Source of the DNA: an uncultured Christensenellaceae bacterium
Lineage (GTDB): Bacteria; Bacillota; Clostridia; Christensenellales; Borkfalkiaceae
Assembly (NCBI GenBank): GCA_910587625.1
Contig: CAJUMW010000024.1
Coordinates: 1-17,717, forward strand
Length of the DNA stretch: 17,717 nucleotides
Direction of reading: 5' to 3'
The notes below the pieces were generated by a model that worked only from the letters and a program-made list of their open reading frames with translations, did no database searches and was not told the origin of the DNA. Position numbers and translations under genes: made by a program. This document shows positions 1 through 7,124 of this stretch, one piece after another (positions within the stretch are counted from its first letter, which is position 1; every line of letters starts with the position of its first letter).

Positions 1-14
1 ACGGCATAAAAAAA

Positions 15-41
15 CTGACTGCAAATATATGTTGCAATCAG
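15..41. repeat. Imperfect inverted repeat at the window edge
   Basis: CTGA-C-TGCAA (15-24) faces TTGCA-A-TCAG (32-41) around a 7-base AT loop, giving a stem of nine pairs with one C/A mismatch. No T-run follows on the + strand, so it is not a convincing terminator. The rest of bases 1-84 is AT-rich and I see no gene in it. Confidence 0.3.
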
Positions 42-84
42 ATTATATAAAAACACAAGTAAAAAGTCGTTTTTCACATTTGTA

Positions 85-113
85 TTGACTTATTGCATAA
101 AGAATGCTAAAAT
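85..113 (+). promoter_or_regulatory. Sigma-A-type promoter for the DUF697/mscS operon
   Basis: TTGACT at 85-90 and TAAAAT at 108-113 are separated by 17 bases. This predicts a transcript start near 120 and a leader of about 25 bases before the ATG at 145. It is also the reason not to use the in-frame TTG at 85 as a start codon, since that codon is part of the -35 element. Confidence 0.6.
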
Positions 114-144
114 AATATTATCAAATTATTTAGGATTAGATATT

Positions 145-1188
145 ATGAGAAGCGACAAAAAAAATAATTCTGAAAAAAAACCGCAGGCAAACGGTGACCT
201 TGATTCGAAAATGACTATTTACGAGTACGAGCAAAAGTACACAAAGCGCCAAAATGTGCGCGGTGCAAAATGGCTTGTCAGGCTTTTGGCAATGCTCATA
301 GGCGTCTTTTTGTTTTTTTGTCTGTTTTCAATTGCAATGCGCGTATATGAAATCAACGAGTATGCCGGTTACGGCGCAGGAGGCTTATGTTTGATTTTAT
401 TTATAATCTTGTACATAGTTCCGCTTGTAAAGATATCAAAACTCGAATATTTTAACGTAAACGTAAACGCATATACCGCCCGAGAGGCAAAAAAACACAA
501 TAGAAAAGTCAGGCGCGAAATAGCCGATAAAATTATTGATTTTACGGGCAAGGTTGAAGGCGTGGGCTGGTATGATTCAAAAGTAGTGGGAGAGTTGGCA
601 ATAGCAGTCAAAACAAACAATGACGCGGGTATAATGCACTCTCTCGGAGAGTTATATTCGGGTTGTGTAAAAAAGAATGCAAGAGAAATAATTTTAAAAA
701 GCTCTATGAAGTCTGCAATGTATTCGGCACTTTCGCAAACAAGTAAAGTTGACGCTGCATTGGTTGTTGTAATTAACTTGCAGCTTGTAAAAGATCTGGT
801 ATTTTTATACGGATTTAGACCTTCGGACGCTAAGCTTGTAAAAATTTTCGGTAGAGTTTTGCAAAATTCCCTTGTAGCATACGGCTTAGGAAGTATGAAA
901 ATAGGCAATAGTATAGTTAAAACTATGGGAGACGCCGTTAAGGGAATACCCATTCTCGGTACTGCTATTTCGGTGCTTGTCGACTCTTCCGTTCAGGGAC
1001 TTACAAACGGCGTTTTGACCGCGGTAATAGGTTATCAGACGATAAGCTATCTCAACAGCGAGTATAAGTTGCAGGAAATTTTGGACGGTATTGAAATAGG
1101 CGTGGCACAGGAAGAGTTGGAAGAGACGTGTGCGGAGATTGAGAGCGAACTTAAAAAAGGCAAAAAGGGCGGCGCTCAGGTTGCATAA
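145..1188 (+). CDS. DUF697-like membrane protein
   Basis: A 347-residue protein of unknown function. The N-terminus (1-43) is highly charged. Two hydrophobic segments follow (about 44-65 and 78-97), then a basic stretch (110-130) and a C-terminal region (about 185-310) with a hydrophobic core and the segment NLQLVKDLVFLYGFRPSDAK (211-230), which resembles the DUF697/YcjF family. The tail is acidic then basic. The start at 145 is chosen because it lies 32 bases downstream of the -10 box and has a weak TAGGA nine bases upstream; the upstream TTG at 85 lies inside the promoter. It is followed after 11 bases by an MscS channel gene, so a role at the membrane, perhaps in envelope stress, is plausible but only inferred. 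DUF697 proteins are often linked to GTPases; no GTPase motif is visible here or next door. Confidence 0.7.
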   Translation: MRSDKKNNSEKKPQANGDLDSKMTIYEYEQKYTKRQNVRGAKWLVRLLAMLIGVFLFFCLFSIAMRVYEINEYAGYGAGGLCLILFIILYIVPLVKISKLEYFNVNVNAYTAREAKKHNRKVRREIADKIIDFTGKVEGVGWYDSKVVGELAIAVKTNNDAGIMHSLGELYSGCVKKNAREIILKSSMKSAMYSALSQTSKVDAALVVVINLQLVKDLVFLYGFRPSDAKLVKIFGRVLQNSLVAYGLGSMKIGNSIVKTMGDAVKGIPILGTAISVLVDSSVQGLTNGVLTAVIGYQTISYLNSEYKLQEILDGIEIGVAQEELEETCAEIESELKKGKKGGAQVA

Positions 1189-1199
1189 AGAGGTGTAAA

Positions 1200-2147
1200 A
1201 TGAAAAAGAAGTTTAAAGAACAGGCGGAAGAGGTAAAAATGAAGGTTAAAAAGCTTGGCATTGTCAAATCAATAATACTGTTAATTATGATTGTTGCGAC
1301 AGTTTGCGCGTTTGTGTTGTACGACTATATTTTCGGTTCGAAAAGCGTATTTGACCGTGAAATTTCTCAGTTTGGTTTTGTAAACAACATTTTTTGGATG
1401 ATTCCTAAAATTATCCGCGCAATTCAGGCTGTTACTATAATTTTAGTAATAGCTACGATTCTATCGTTAATTATAAACAAGGTGTTTGTCAAAAACAAGC
1501 GCGAAGTTACGGTGGCAAACCTATTAAACAGCGTACTTAAATGGATAACAATTATAATATTAATTATAACTGTACTTGCGGTATGGGGCGTAGATACCAC
1601 GGCGCTTATTACCGGAGCCGGAGTTGTTACGTTAATAGTCGGCCTTGGAATGCAAAGCCTTATAGCCGATGTAGTTGCAGGACTGTTTATAGTATTTGAA
1701 AACGAGTTCAACGTCGGGGACATTGTTACGGTAGACGGATTTCGAGGAGAAGTCGTTTCGATAGGTATAAGAACGACAAAACTTAAAGCTGTCGGCAATA
1801 TAAAAATATTCAATAACAGCGATATAAGGGGTGTTTTAAATCAAACGGTAGAGCCCTCTACGGCAAAGGCGTTTATAAGCATTGAATACAGTGAATCGCT
1901 TGAACGCGTGGAACAAGTTATAAAAGATAATTTAAGTAAAATTGAAATAATCGGACTTGTCGAGCCCCTATGTTACGACGGCGTGAGCGAGCTCGGCGCT
2001 TCTGCAGTAACGCTTCAATTCAGTGCAAAATGTAATGAAAACGATATTTTTGACGTACAGAGAGCAATGAACAAACAGCTGAAATTAATGTTTGATGAGA
2101 ACGGCATTAACATACCGTTCAATCAGATAGTAGTACACAATGCTTAA
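1200..2147 (+). CDS. Small-conductance mechanosensitive channel (MscS family)
   Basis: A 315-residue inner-membrane channel expected to open under membrane tension and release osmolytes on hypo-osmotic shock. There is a basic amphipathic N-terminus (1-20) and membrane segments at about 22-44, 72-94 and 112-165. The last includes a Gly/Ala-rich pore helix with GLGMQSLIADVVAGLFIVFE (148-167), the hallmark of the family. The cytosolic beta domain follows directly, with NEFNVGDIVTVDGFRGEV (168-185) and a downstream R-T-T-x-L-K motif, then an alpha/beta C-terminal domain (about 220-313). The length is close to E. coli MscS (286 residues). A good Shine-Dalgarno (AGAGGTG) sits seven bases before the ATG. 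The 11-base gap to the upstream DUF697-like gene and 15-base gap to the next gene indicate one operon. Whether it is MscS proper or a YkuT/MscM-type member cannot be decided by eye. Confidence 0.93.
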   Translation: MKKKFKEQAEEVKMKVKKLGIVKSIILLIMIVATVCAFVLYDYIFGSKSVFDREISQFGFVNNIFWMIPKIIRAIQAVTIILVIATILSLIINKVFVKNKREVTVANLLNSVLKWITIIILIITVLAVWGVDTTALITGAGVVTLIVGLGMQSLIADVVAGLFIVFENEFNVGDIVTVDGFRGEVVSIGIRTTKLKAVGNIKIFNNSDIRGVLNQTVEPSTAKAFISIEYSESLERVEQVIKDNLSKIEIIGLVEPLCYDGVSELGASAVTLQFSAKCNENDIFDVQRAMNKQLKLMFDENGINIPFNQIVVHNA

Positions 2148-2162
2148 AATTTGAGGTAAAGA

Positions 2163-2696
2163 ATGAGAAGCTTATTAAAAGTATTAAAAGAACAGTCCAT
2201 ATTGTGCGAAATATATGATATTGAAGACAAGTTGGAAAATTTTAATGTTGGATATATAGTAGATTTTGACGAAGAAAATTTTATTTTTGAAAGTGTTTCG
2301 TCAGATGGCAGACATGACGGGTTTCACTGTCTTGAAATTGATACAATAGCAATAATAGAATACAAAACAAACTATTTACAAAAAATTCAAAAGTTGATGA
2401 CGGCAAATAACTTTACGAGAATACCGCTGAAATTGCCCGAAGGAAAGCTAATCGACGCATTTTTGAACTATGTAAAATCGCTCAACCGTATTTGCTACAT
2501 CGAACTTTTGAGCGACAGCGACTGTTATTTGTACGGTTATTTAACCTCGTTGGGCGCCGATTTGTTCAATATAAACGTAATTGACAATTACGGAATGGCG
2601 GACGGTTGCGCTTTGGCCAGGATAGAAGATATTTCATATATTGCAGTGGATACGGAAAAAACTCTGCAACTGAAGCTTATCGAAGGCGGAGAATAA
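2163..2696 (+). CDS. Uncharacterised protein with a tandem beta-rich repeat
   Basis: I do not recognise this 177-residue soluble protein. It has no signal peptide or membrane segment. Two halves can be aligned by eye: residues about 14-77 and 109-172. Each begins with a hydrophobic strand, then has G-Y-[IL], a D/N-x-x-x-F or L-F pattern, a turn with G-x-x-D-G (G49..G53 and G144..G148), and ends with [IE]-D-x-I-[AS]-x-I followed by a hydrophobic strand and an L-x-K tail. The pattern recalls small beta-barrel (SH3/LSm-like) folds, but that is inference. The Shine-Dalgarno TGAGGTAAAG precedes the ATG closely. It is the last gene of the DUF697-mscS operon and is followed by a strong terminator. 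It is acidic and Cys-containing (C15, C56, C111, C121, C149). Confidence 0.75.
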   Translation: MRSLLKVLKEQSILCEIYDIEDKLENFNVGYIVDFDEENFIFESVSSDGRHDGFHCLEIDTIAIIEYKTNYLQKIQKLMTANNFTRIPLKLPEGKLIDAFLNYVKSLNRICYIELLSDSDCYLYGYLTSLGADLFNINVIDNYGMADGCALARIEDISYIAVDTEKTLQLKLIEGGE

Positions 2697-2739
2697 ATTA
2701 AAAATATAAGTGTTAGGAAAAAACTGTATGTAAAAAGTT

Positions 2740-2786
2740 TAACACACTATACTTCTAAAATGAAGTATAGTGTGTTATTTTATTAT
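2740..2786 (+). terminator. Intrinsic terminator closing the DUF697-mscS operon
   Basis: A perfect 16-bp stem (2740-2755 with 2762-2777) and a 6-base loop, followed by ATTTTATTAT. The upstream side is A-rich (2731-2737), so the same hairpin could also work for transcription arriving on the - strand from the tRNA-Leu gene. Confidence 0.85.
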
Positions 2787-2857
2787 TAATCAATAATTAT
2801 TTAATTGTAGCTTACTGTATGATATGATAATTTTTAATTAATTGTTTGTAATATCAA

Positions 2858-2885
2858 AAAAAATCTCCCAATATGGAGATTTTTT
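2858..2885 (-). terminator. Intrinsic terminator of the - strand tRNA-Leu
   Basis: An 11-bp stem (2858-2868 with 2875-2885) around a 6-base loop. On the - strand it reads ATCTCC/GGAGAT followed by a run of eight T (complement of 2856-2863). It begins six bases past the encoded CCA of the tRNA gene. Confidence 0.8.
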
Positions 2886-2890
2886 AAAAT

Positions 2891-2977
2891 TGGTGCCGGT
2901 GGTGGGGGTCGAACCCACACGGTATCGCTACCACGGGATTTTGAGTCCCGCGCGTCTGCCAATTCCACCACACCGGC
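2891..2977 (-). tRNA. tRNA-Leu, anticodon CAA
   Basis: A class II tRNA with a long variable arm. Acceptor halves are GCCGGTG (complement of 2971-2977) and CACCGGC (complement of 2895-2901), then discriminator A and an encoded CCA (complement of 2891-2893). The D-arm carries the leucine-type GTGGAATTGGCAGACGCG. The anticodon loop reads CTCAAAA, giving CAA, which decodes UUG. The T-arm GGGTTCGACCCC is perfect. The gene has its own promoter and terminator. Confidence 0.96.
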
Positions 2978-2991
2978 TTGATGACTTTAAT

Positions 2992-3020
2992 ATTATATTA
3001 TATTGTAAAGCAAAAATCAA
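2992..3020 (-). promoter_or_regulatory. Sigma-A promoter for tRNA-Leu(CAA)
   Basis: On the - strand TTGATT (complement of 3015-3020) and a perfect TATAAT (complement of 2992-2997) are separated by 17 bases. The start is predicted near 2985, eight bases before the mature tRNA 5' end. It is back to back with the polA promoter. Confidence 0.7.
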
Positions 3021-3040
3021 GTGTTTTTTACTTTAATGTA

Positions 3041-3069
3041 TTGATTTTATTTAAAAAAAGTGATAAACT
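3041..3069 (+). promoter_or_regulatory. Probable promoter of polA-coaE
   Basis: TTGATT (3041-3046), 17 bases, TAAACT (3064-3069). The expected start, about seven bases further on, falls at 3076-3077, which is the first base of the polA ATG. If correct, the mRNA is leaderless or nearly so. No other candidate was seen between the divergent tRNA promoter and polA. Confidence 0.5.
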
Positions 3070-3076
3070 AATATTT

Positions 3077-5638
3077 ATGAAAAAGCTTGTACTTATTGAC
3101 GGAAACAGCCTGTTGAACAGAGCGTTCTATGCGACGCCCGTGTTTACGACAAGTGGCGGAATGCCAACAAACGCAATATTCGGGTTTGTAAAACTGTTAT
3201 TTAAAATTCAGTCGGATTTAAAGCCTGAGTATCTTGTGGTTGCGTTTGATATGAAGGCGCCGACTTTCAGGCATAAAATGTTCGAGGGCTACAAGGCTAC
3301 GCGAAAATCTATGCCCGAAGAGCTTGCGGTTCAGGTAGAGCCTTTAAAAAATCTGTTACACGCAATGAAAATTGCAACTTGTCAGAAGGAAGGCATAGAG
3401 GCGGACGATATTCTCGGAACGCTCTCCAAAAAATTTAATAATGTGCACAGCTATGTTTATACGGGAGACAGGGACAGTTATCAACTTGTAGACGAGCACA
3501 CCGACGTTTATTTTACAAAGCGCGGCGTTTCCGATTTGTTGAAACTTAGCATTGAAAACTTTAAAAGCGAAGTTGGTTTGGAGCCCTCTCAAATAATAGA
3601 TTTAAAATCGCTTATGGGTGATAAATCCGACAATATTCCCGGTGTTCCCGGAATCGGAGAAAAAACTGCGCTGTCTCTCATTGAAAATTATGGCAATCTT
3701 GACGGAATTTTTGAACATATCGATGAAATAAAAGGCGCAACACTAAATAAGCTAAACGCAAATAAAGAGCTTGCATATCTCTCATATAAGCTTGCAACGA
3801 TTGACAGAGATTGTGTAATACAAATTGATTTGGAAAACTGCGTATGTCCTAAACAATATGGCTATGAAGTTCGCAAGTTATTTGGGGAATTTGAATTTAA
3901 AAGTTTTATCGGCTTAAATATTTTTGAGGAAGAGGGTACAAACGCCGTATCTTCGGATATGAGTTATCCCGAAAAAATTATTTGCAAGTCGTATTCAGAC
4001 GTGAAGGACGTTTTACAGCGAAACCGTGAATTTACCATAATATTAAAAATTGACAGCGCTGAAATTTATGTTGAAGAAAAAGAATATTTAATAGAACTTT
4101 CAAATGATTTGCTTGCTGTCGACAATATAAATTACGATGATTTTACGCAGATTCTTAGAGAAATTTTTTTGAAACCTGAAAATAAAATACTGTGCTATGA
4201 CTGCAAAAAGTTGATGCACGAGCTTGATAATTTGGGAATAGACTTCTGCTGTGACTTCGACGACCTATCGCTCGTAAATTATATTTGCGACTACGATTTA
4301 TCTGTAATGAATTTGAGTGATTTAATTGTTTATCACAACTATGACCTCAAATTTTCCGCATACGCAATAAATAAGTTATTTTCTTCGTCTTTTTCGCGCC
4401 TTCAATCGGAGGAGCTTACGTCGCTCTATTACGACATAGAAAAGCCGCTTGTTGCTGTTCTGTACAGTATGGAGCGCGAAGGGGTAAAAGTAAGCGTAAA
4501 TATGCTTGACGAACTTTCAAAGCAGTTCCGCGAGCGCAGTGAAAATTTGCGCTTTAAGATATACGAGCTTTGCGGCTGTGAATTTAACCTTAATTCGCCG
4601 ATGCAGCTCGGGGATGTGCTATATAATAAGCTCGGTATAACCGAAGTCAAGAAAAAGAAAACAGATAAATACACTACAAGTGCAGACGTACTTGAAAAAT
4701 TGACGGATAAAAGCCCCGTAATAGGCTATATTTTAAAATATCGCTTCTATCAAAAACTCAATTCAACTTATCTTGACGGGTTTAGACCCTTGATAGATAA
4801 AAAAAGCGGACTTGTTCATACCACATTTCACCAAACTGCGACGACAACGGGCAGACTTTCAAGCTCGAATCCAAATTTACAGAATATTCCTATCCGCGAT
4901 GCTGAAGGTAAAGATCTGAGAAAAGTATTTATCGCTCGCGAGGGCAATGTGTTTATCGATGCGGACTATTCGCAGATTGAGTTGCGTCTTTTGGCACATT
5001 TTTCGCGGTGTAAAGAGCTAGTCGAAGCGTACCAAACAGGCACGGATATTCACTCTGTGACGGCATCACAGGTTTTCGACGTTCCGCTTGAAGAAGTCAC
5101 GGACAAAATGCGCAGAGAGGCAAAGGCTGTTAATTTCGGCATTATTTACGGTATAAGCGACTTCGGTTTGGCGCGCAACTTAAATATTTCCAATTCAAAA
5201 GCAAAGGAATATATAGAAAAATATTTTGCCACTTACAGCTCGGTTAAGGATTATATGAGCGCAAATGTCGCGTTTGCAAAACAGCACGGCTATGTTTCTA
5301 CGCTTACGGGCAGAAAACGCGTAATTCCCGAGCTAAATTCAAACAATTATAATTTAAGGCAATTTGGCGAGCGTGCGGCAATGAATATGCCGTTGCAGGG
5401 TTCAAGTGCGGATATTATTAAAATTGCTATGATCAATACTTTTAAAGCTTTAAAGGCAGAGGGCTTAAAAGCTAAATTAATTTTACAGGTTCATGACGAG
5501 CTAGTAATTGAAGCACCTGAGTGCGAATCTGCTCGCGTAGCGGAAATTTTAAAAGAGTGTATGGAGCATGCTGTGCATTTAATAGTGCCGCTTACGGTCG
5601 ACGTTCATATAGGTAAAAATTGGTATGACGCAAAATAA
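3077..5638 (+). CDS. polA: DNA polymerase I
   Basis: An 853-residue repair and Okazaki-fragment polymerase. The 5'-3' nuclease domain (1 to about 290) shows LIDGNSLLNRAFYA (6-19), EADDILG (108-114), TGDRDSYQLV (129-138) and GDKSDNIPGVPGIGEKTA (181-198). The central domain (about 300-460) lacks the D-x-E motif needed for proofreading. The polymerase domain (about 465-853) has motif A with catalytic D630 in DADYSQIELR, motif B with K683, F687 and Y691, and motif C with D807 in QVHDE. F687 is the residue type that discriminates against dideoxynucleotides. The start at 3077 gives the canonical M-K-K-L-V-L-I-D-G-N opening; upstream in-frame codons run through the tRNA promoter region. There is no Shine-Dalgarno sequence. 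coaE overlaps the end by 14 bases, so the two are co-transcribed. Confidence 0.98.
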   Translation: MKKLVLIDGNSLLNRAFYATPVFTTSGGMPTNAIFGFVKLLFKIQSDLKPEYLVVAFDMKAPTFRHKMFEGYKATRKSMPEELAVQVEPLKNLLHAMKIATCQKEGIEADDILGTLSKKFNNVHSYVYTGDRDSYQLVDEHTDVYFTKRGVSDLLKLSIENFKSEVGLEPSQIIDLKSLMGDKSDNIPGVPGIGEKTALSLIENYGNLDGIFEHIDEIKGATLNKLNANKELAYLSYKLATIDRDCVIQIDLENCVCPKQYGYEVRKLFGEFEFKSFIGLNIFEEEGTNAVSSDMSYPEKIICKSYSDVKDVLQRNREFTIILKIDSAEIYVEEKEYLIELSNDLLAVDNINYDDFTQILREIFLKPENKILCYDCKKLMHELDNLGIDFCCDFDDLSLVNYICDYDLSVMNLSDLIVYHNYDLKFSAYAINKLFSSSFSRLQSEELTSLYYDIEKPLVAVLYSMEREGVKVSVNMLDELSKQFRERSENLRFKIYELCGCEFNLNSPMQLGDVLYNKLGITEVKKKKTDKYTTSADVLEKLTDKSPVIGYILKYRFYQKLNSTYLDGFRPLIDKKSGLVHTTFHQTATTTGRLSSSNPNLQNIPIRDAEGKDLRKVFIAREGNVFIDADYSQIELRLLAHFSRCKELVEAYQTGTDIHSVTASQVFDVPLEEVTDKMRREAKAVNFGIIYGISDFGLARNLNISNSKAKEYIEKYFATYSSVKDYMSANVAFAKQHGYVSTLTGRKRVIPELNSNNYNLRQFGERAAMNMPLQGSSADIIKIAMINTFKALKAEGLKAKLILQVHDELVIEAPECESARVAEILKECMEHAVHLIVPLTVDVHIGKNWYDAK

Positions 5639-6212
5639 TATAAAAATTGCAATAACAGGCGGAATAGGCAGCGGCAAATCTACGGTTGCTAAAATAATTA
5701 AAAGTAAGGGGTTTGCCGTGTATTCCTGCGATGAAATTTATGCCGAACTTTTAAAAAAAAGTCGTTTTATTGAAAAGATAGGCGGCGAGTTTGACGGCGT
5801 TATTATTAACGGCACGCTTGACAGAAAAAAACTTGCCGATATTGTATTTAACGATGCATTTGCGCTTAAAAAATTGAACGATTTGACTCACGTGGAAATT
5901 ATGCGTGCAGCTTTCGCGCGTATGAATGATGAAAAATTAAGCTTTTTAGAAGTTCCTTTATTGTTTGAGAACGGTTATGAAAAATATTTTGATAGCGTCA
6001 TAGTAATAATGCGTGACAAGGCTAAAAGAATAGAGTCAGTTGTAGAACGCGATAAAATTTCAGCAAATCAAGCACAATTGCGTATAAATAGACAGTATAA
6101 TTACGATTCTGATAATTTTATGAAGTACTATGTCATACATAATAACGATAATTTGGCAATTCTCGAAGCTATGGTTAATGAAACTATCGATAAAATTATT
6201 AAAAAATTTTAA
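5625..6212 (+). CDS. coaE: Dephospho-CoA kinase
   Basis: A 195-residue enzyme for the last step of coenzyme A synthesis, ATP-dependent phosphorylation of the ribose 3'-OH of dephospho-CoA. The P-loop G12-GIGS-G17-K18-S19-T20 is intact. D36 in SCDEI is the family's conserved acidic residue, PLLFENG (111-117) is the substrate-side motif, and the lid region has R-D-K-I-S with Q149 and Q152 and the R-I-N-R-Q segment (153-157). The length matches the family (about 195-205). It starts inside the last codons of polA (14-base overlap, +1 frame), which suggests translational coupling. polA-coaE adjacency is common in Bacillota, often with mutM between them, which is absent here. Confidence 0.96.
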   Translation: MTQNNIKIAITGGIGSGKSTVAKIIKSKGFAVYSCDEIYAELLKKSRFIEKIGGEFDGVIINGTLDRKKLADIVFNDAFALKKLNDLTHVEIMRAAFARMNDEKLSFLEVPLLFENGYEKYFDSVIVIMRDKAKRIESVVERDKISANQAQLRINRQYNYDSDNFMKYYVIHNNDNLAILEAMVNETIDKIIKKF

Positions 6213-6230
6213 AATGTGCTTAATTTTGGC

Positions 6231-6259
6231 TTGACATTAATGTGAAAATATTATAGAAT
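6231..6259 (+). promoter_or_regulatory. Strong sigma-A promoter for tRNA-Leu(AAG)
   Basis: Consensus TTGACA (6231-6236), a 17-base spacer and TAGAAT (6254-6259). The predicted start is near 6266, about 11 bases before the tRNA. Confidence 0.85.
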
Positions 6260-6276
6260 TTACCTTGCTTTGATAA

Positions 6277-6361
6277 GCGCTCGTGGCGGAATTGGCAGAC
6301 GCGCAAGACTAAGGATCTTGTGGTTAACCCCATGCAGGTTCAACTCCTGTCGAGCGCACCA
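6277..6361 (+). tRNA. tRNA-Leu, anticodon AAG
   Basis: A class II tRNA. Acceptor halves GCGCTCG (6277-6283) and CGAGCGC (6351-6357) are followed by discriminator A and encoded CCA (6359-6361). The D-arm has the leucine-type GTGGCGGAATTGGCAGACGC. The anticodon stem CAAGA/TCTTG (6304-6308, 6316-6320) encloses the loop CTAAGGA, so the anticodon at 6311-6313 is AAG, decoding CUU and, if A34 becomes inosine, also CUC and CUA. The T-arm is CAGGTTCAACTCCTG. It has its own promoter and terminator. Most bacteria use GAG here. Confidence 0.93.
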
Positions 6362-6368
6362 TTTTATT

Positions 6369-6415
6369 AAATCCGAACTGATTGCTTTTAAAGTATTGGT
6401 TCGGATTTATTTTTT
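6369..6415 (+). terminator. Intrinsic terminator after tRNA-Leu(AAG)
   Basis: A 10-bp stem AAATCCGAAC (6369-6378) with GTTCGGATTT (6399-6408) around a 20-base loop that can pair further, followed by TATTTTTT ending at 6415. Confidence 0.85.
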
Positions 6416-6443
6416 AAAAATAAAATTATAAAGGTATTAAGTT

Positions 6444-7049
6444 ATGAATTTTAATGAATTTTTTTGGCTAAGAGAACCCAAAAGTTTTAAATTGGATAAC
6501 GGTATGCTTGAAGTTGTTACAAATCCAAATACCGATTTATGGCAGAGAACTTATTATCGGTTTTGTAATGATAATGCACCGATGTTTCTTATTGAAACGG
6601 AAGAAAAGTTTTTTAGTTTTACGGTAAAAACAAATTTTTCGGATAGCAAAGTTAGGTTTGACCAATGCGGTATCGTAGTTTACTTAGACGCAGAAAATTG
6701 GCTTAAGGGTTCGGTTGAATACGAAAATGAAAAATTTCAGCATTTGGGCAGTGTGGTAACAAACGGAGGATATTCCGATTGGGCTACCACTGAAATTTCT
6801 CCGGAAATAAAAACTATGTGGTATAGGCTTAGCAGACGTAACGACGATTTTTGTATAGAATGTTCGTCCGATGGGAAAGAATTTGCACAAATGCGAATTT
6901 GTCATTTGCAAAAAGCTTTGGGGAAAATTAAGTTCGGCGTATATGCGTGTTCTCCTGAAAACTCATCGTTTAAAGCAAAATTTAGCCATTTTTCCTTTAC
7001 AGACTGCATGTGGAAAGCTCACGACGGACAAAAGCCCGATAAGCAATAA
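6444..7049 (+). CDS. DUF1349 (YesU-like) protein
   Basis: A 201-residue cytosolic protein with no signal peptide. It is all-beta in appearance and resembles the DUF1349 family (regulation of enolase 1 / YesU-like), which adopts a concanavalin-like jelly-roll and is thought to bind carbohydrate. Recognisable blocks are a front segment with DLWQRTYYRF (31-40), DQCGIVVYLDAENWLKGSVE (73-92), the H-L-G-S-V-V-T-N-G-G-Y-S-D-W stretch (100-113), W126-Y-R-L and a closing F-G-V-Y-A-C-S-P (164-171). The biochemical role is unknown for most members. A short AAGG lies ten bases before the ATG. The gene begins 28 bases after one terminator and ends 21 bases before another, so it is a single-gene unit; no clear promoter of its own is visible in that space. 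Confidence 0.85.
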   Translation: MNFNEFFWLREPKSFKLDNGMLEVVTNPNTDLWQRTYYRFCNDNAPMFLIETEEKFFSFTVKTNFSDSKVRFDQCGIVVYLDAENWLKGSVEYENEKFQHLGSVVTNGGYSDWATTEISPEIKTMWYRLSRRNDDFCIECSSDGKEFAQMRICHLQKALGKIKFGVYACSPENSSFKAKFSHFSFTDCMWKAHDGQKPDKQ

Positions 7050-7070
7050 AATTTATGTTGTTATATATAA

Positions 7071-7102
7071 AAAGAACCTCTTGTCTGGGGTTCTTTTTTT
7101 TT
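7071..7102 (+). terminator. Intrinsic terminator between the DUF1349 gene and spoIIIAA
   Basis: An 8-bp stem AAAGAACC (7071-7078) with GGTTCTTT (7089-7096), a 10-base loop, and a T-run continuing to 7102. It isolates the spoIIIA operon from upstream transcription. Confidence 0.85.
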
Positions 7103-7124
7103 GTGTGTTCAAATACATTAAAGT

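Noticed and set aside
2842..3036. 64-codon + strand frame
   Set aside because: It runs through the - strand tRNA-Leu, its terminator and its promoter.
2978..3076. Upstream 33-codon extension of polA
   Set aside because: It covers both divergent promoters, and the family starts with the M-K-K-L-V-L-I-D-G-N segment at 3077.
7044..7070. Possible sigma-E promoter (CAATAAA ... ATATATAA) for spoIIIAA
   Set aside because: The spacing and the -10 fit poorly, and the terminator at 7071-7102 lies between it and the gene.
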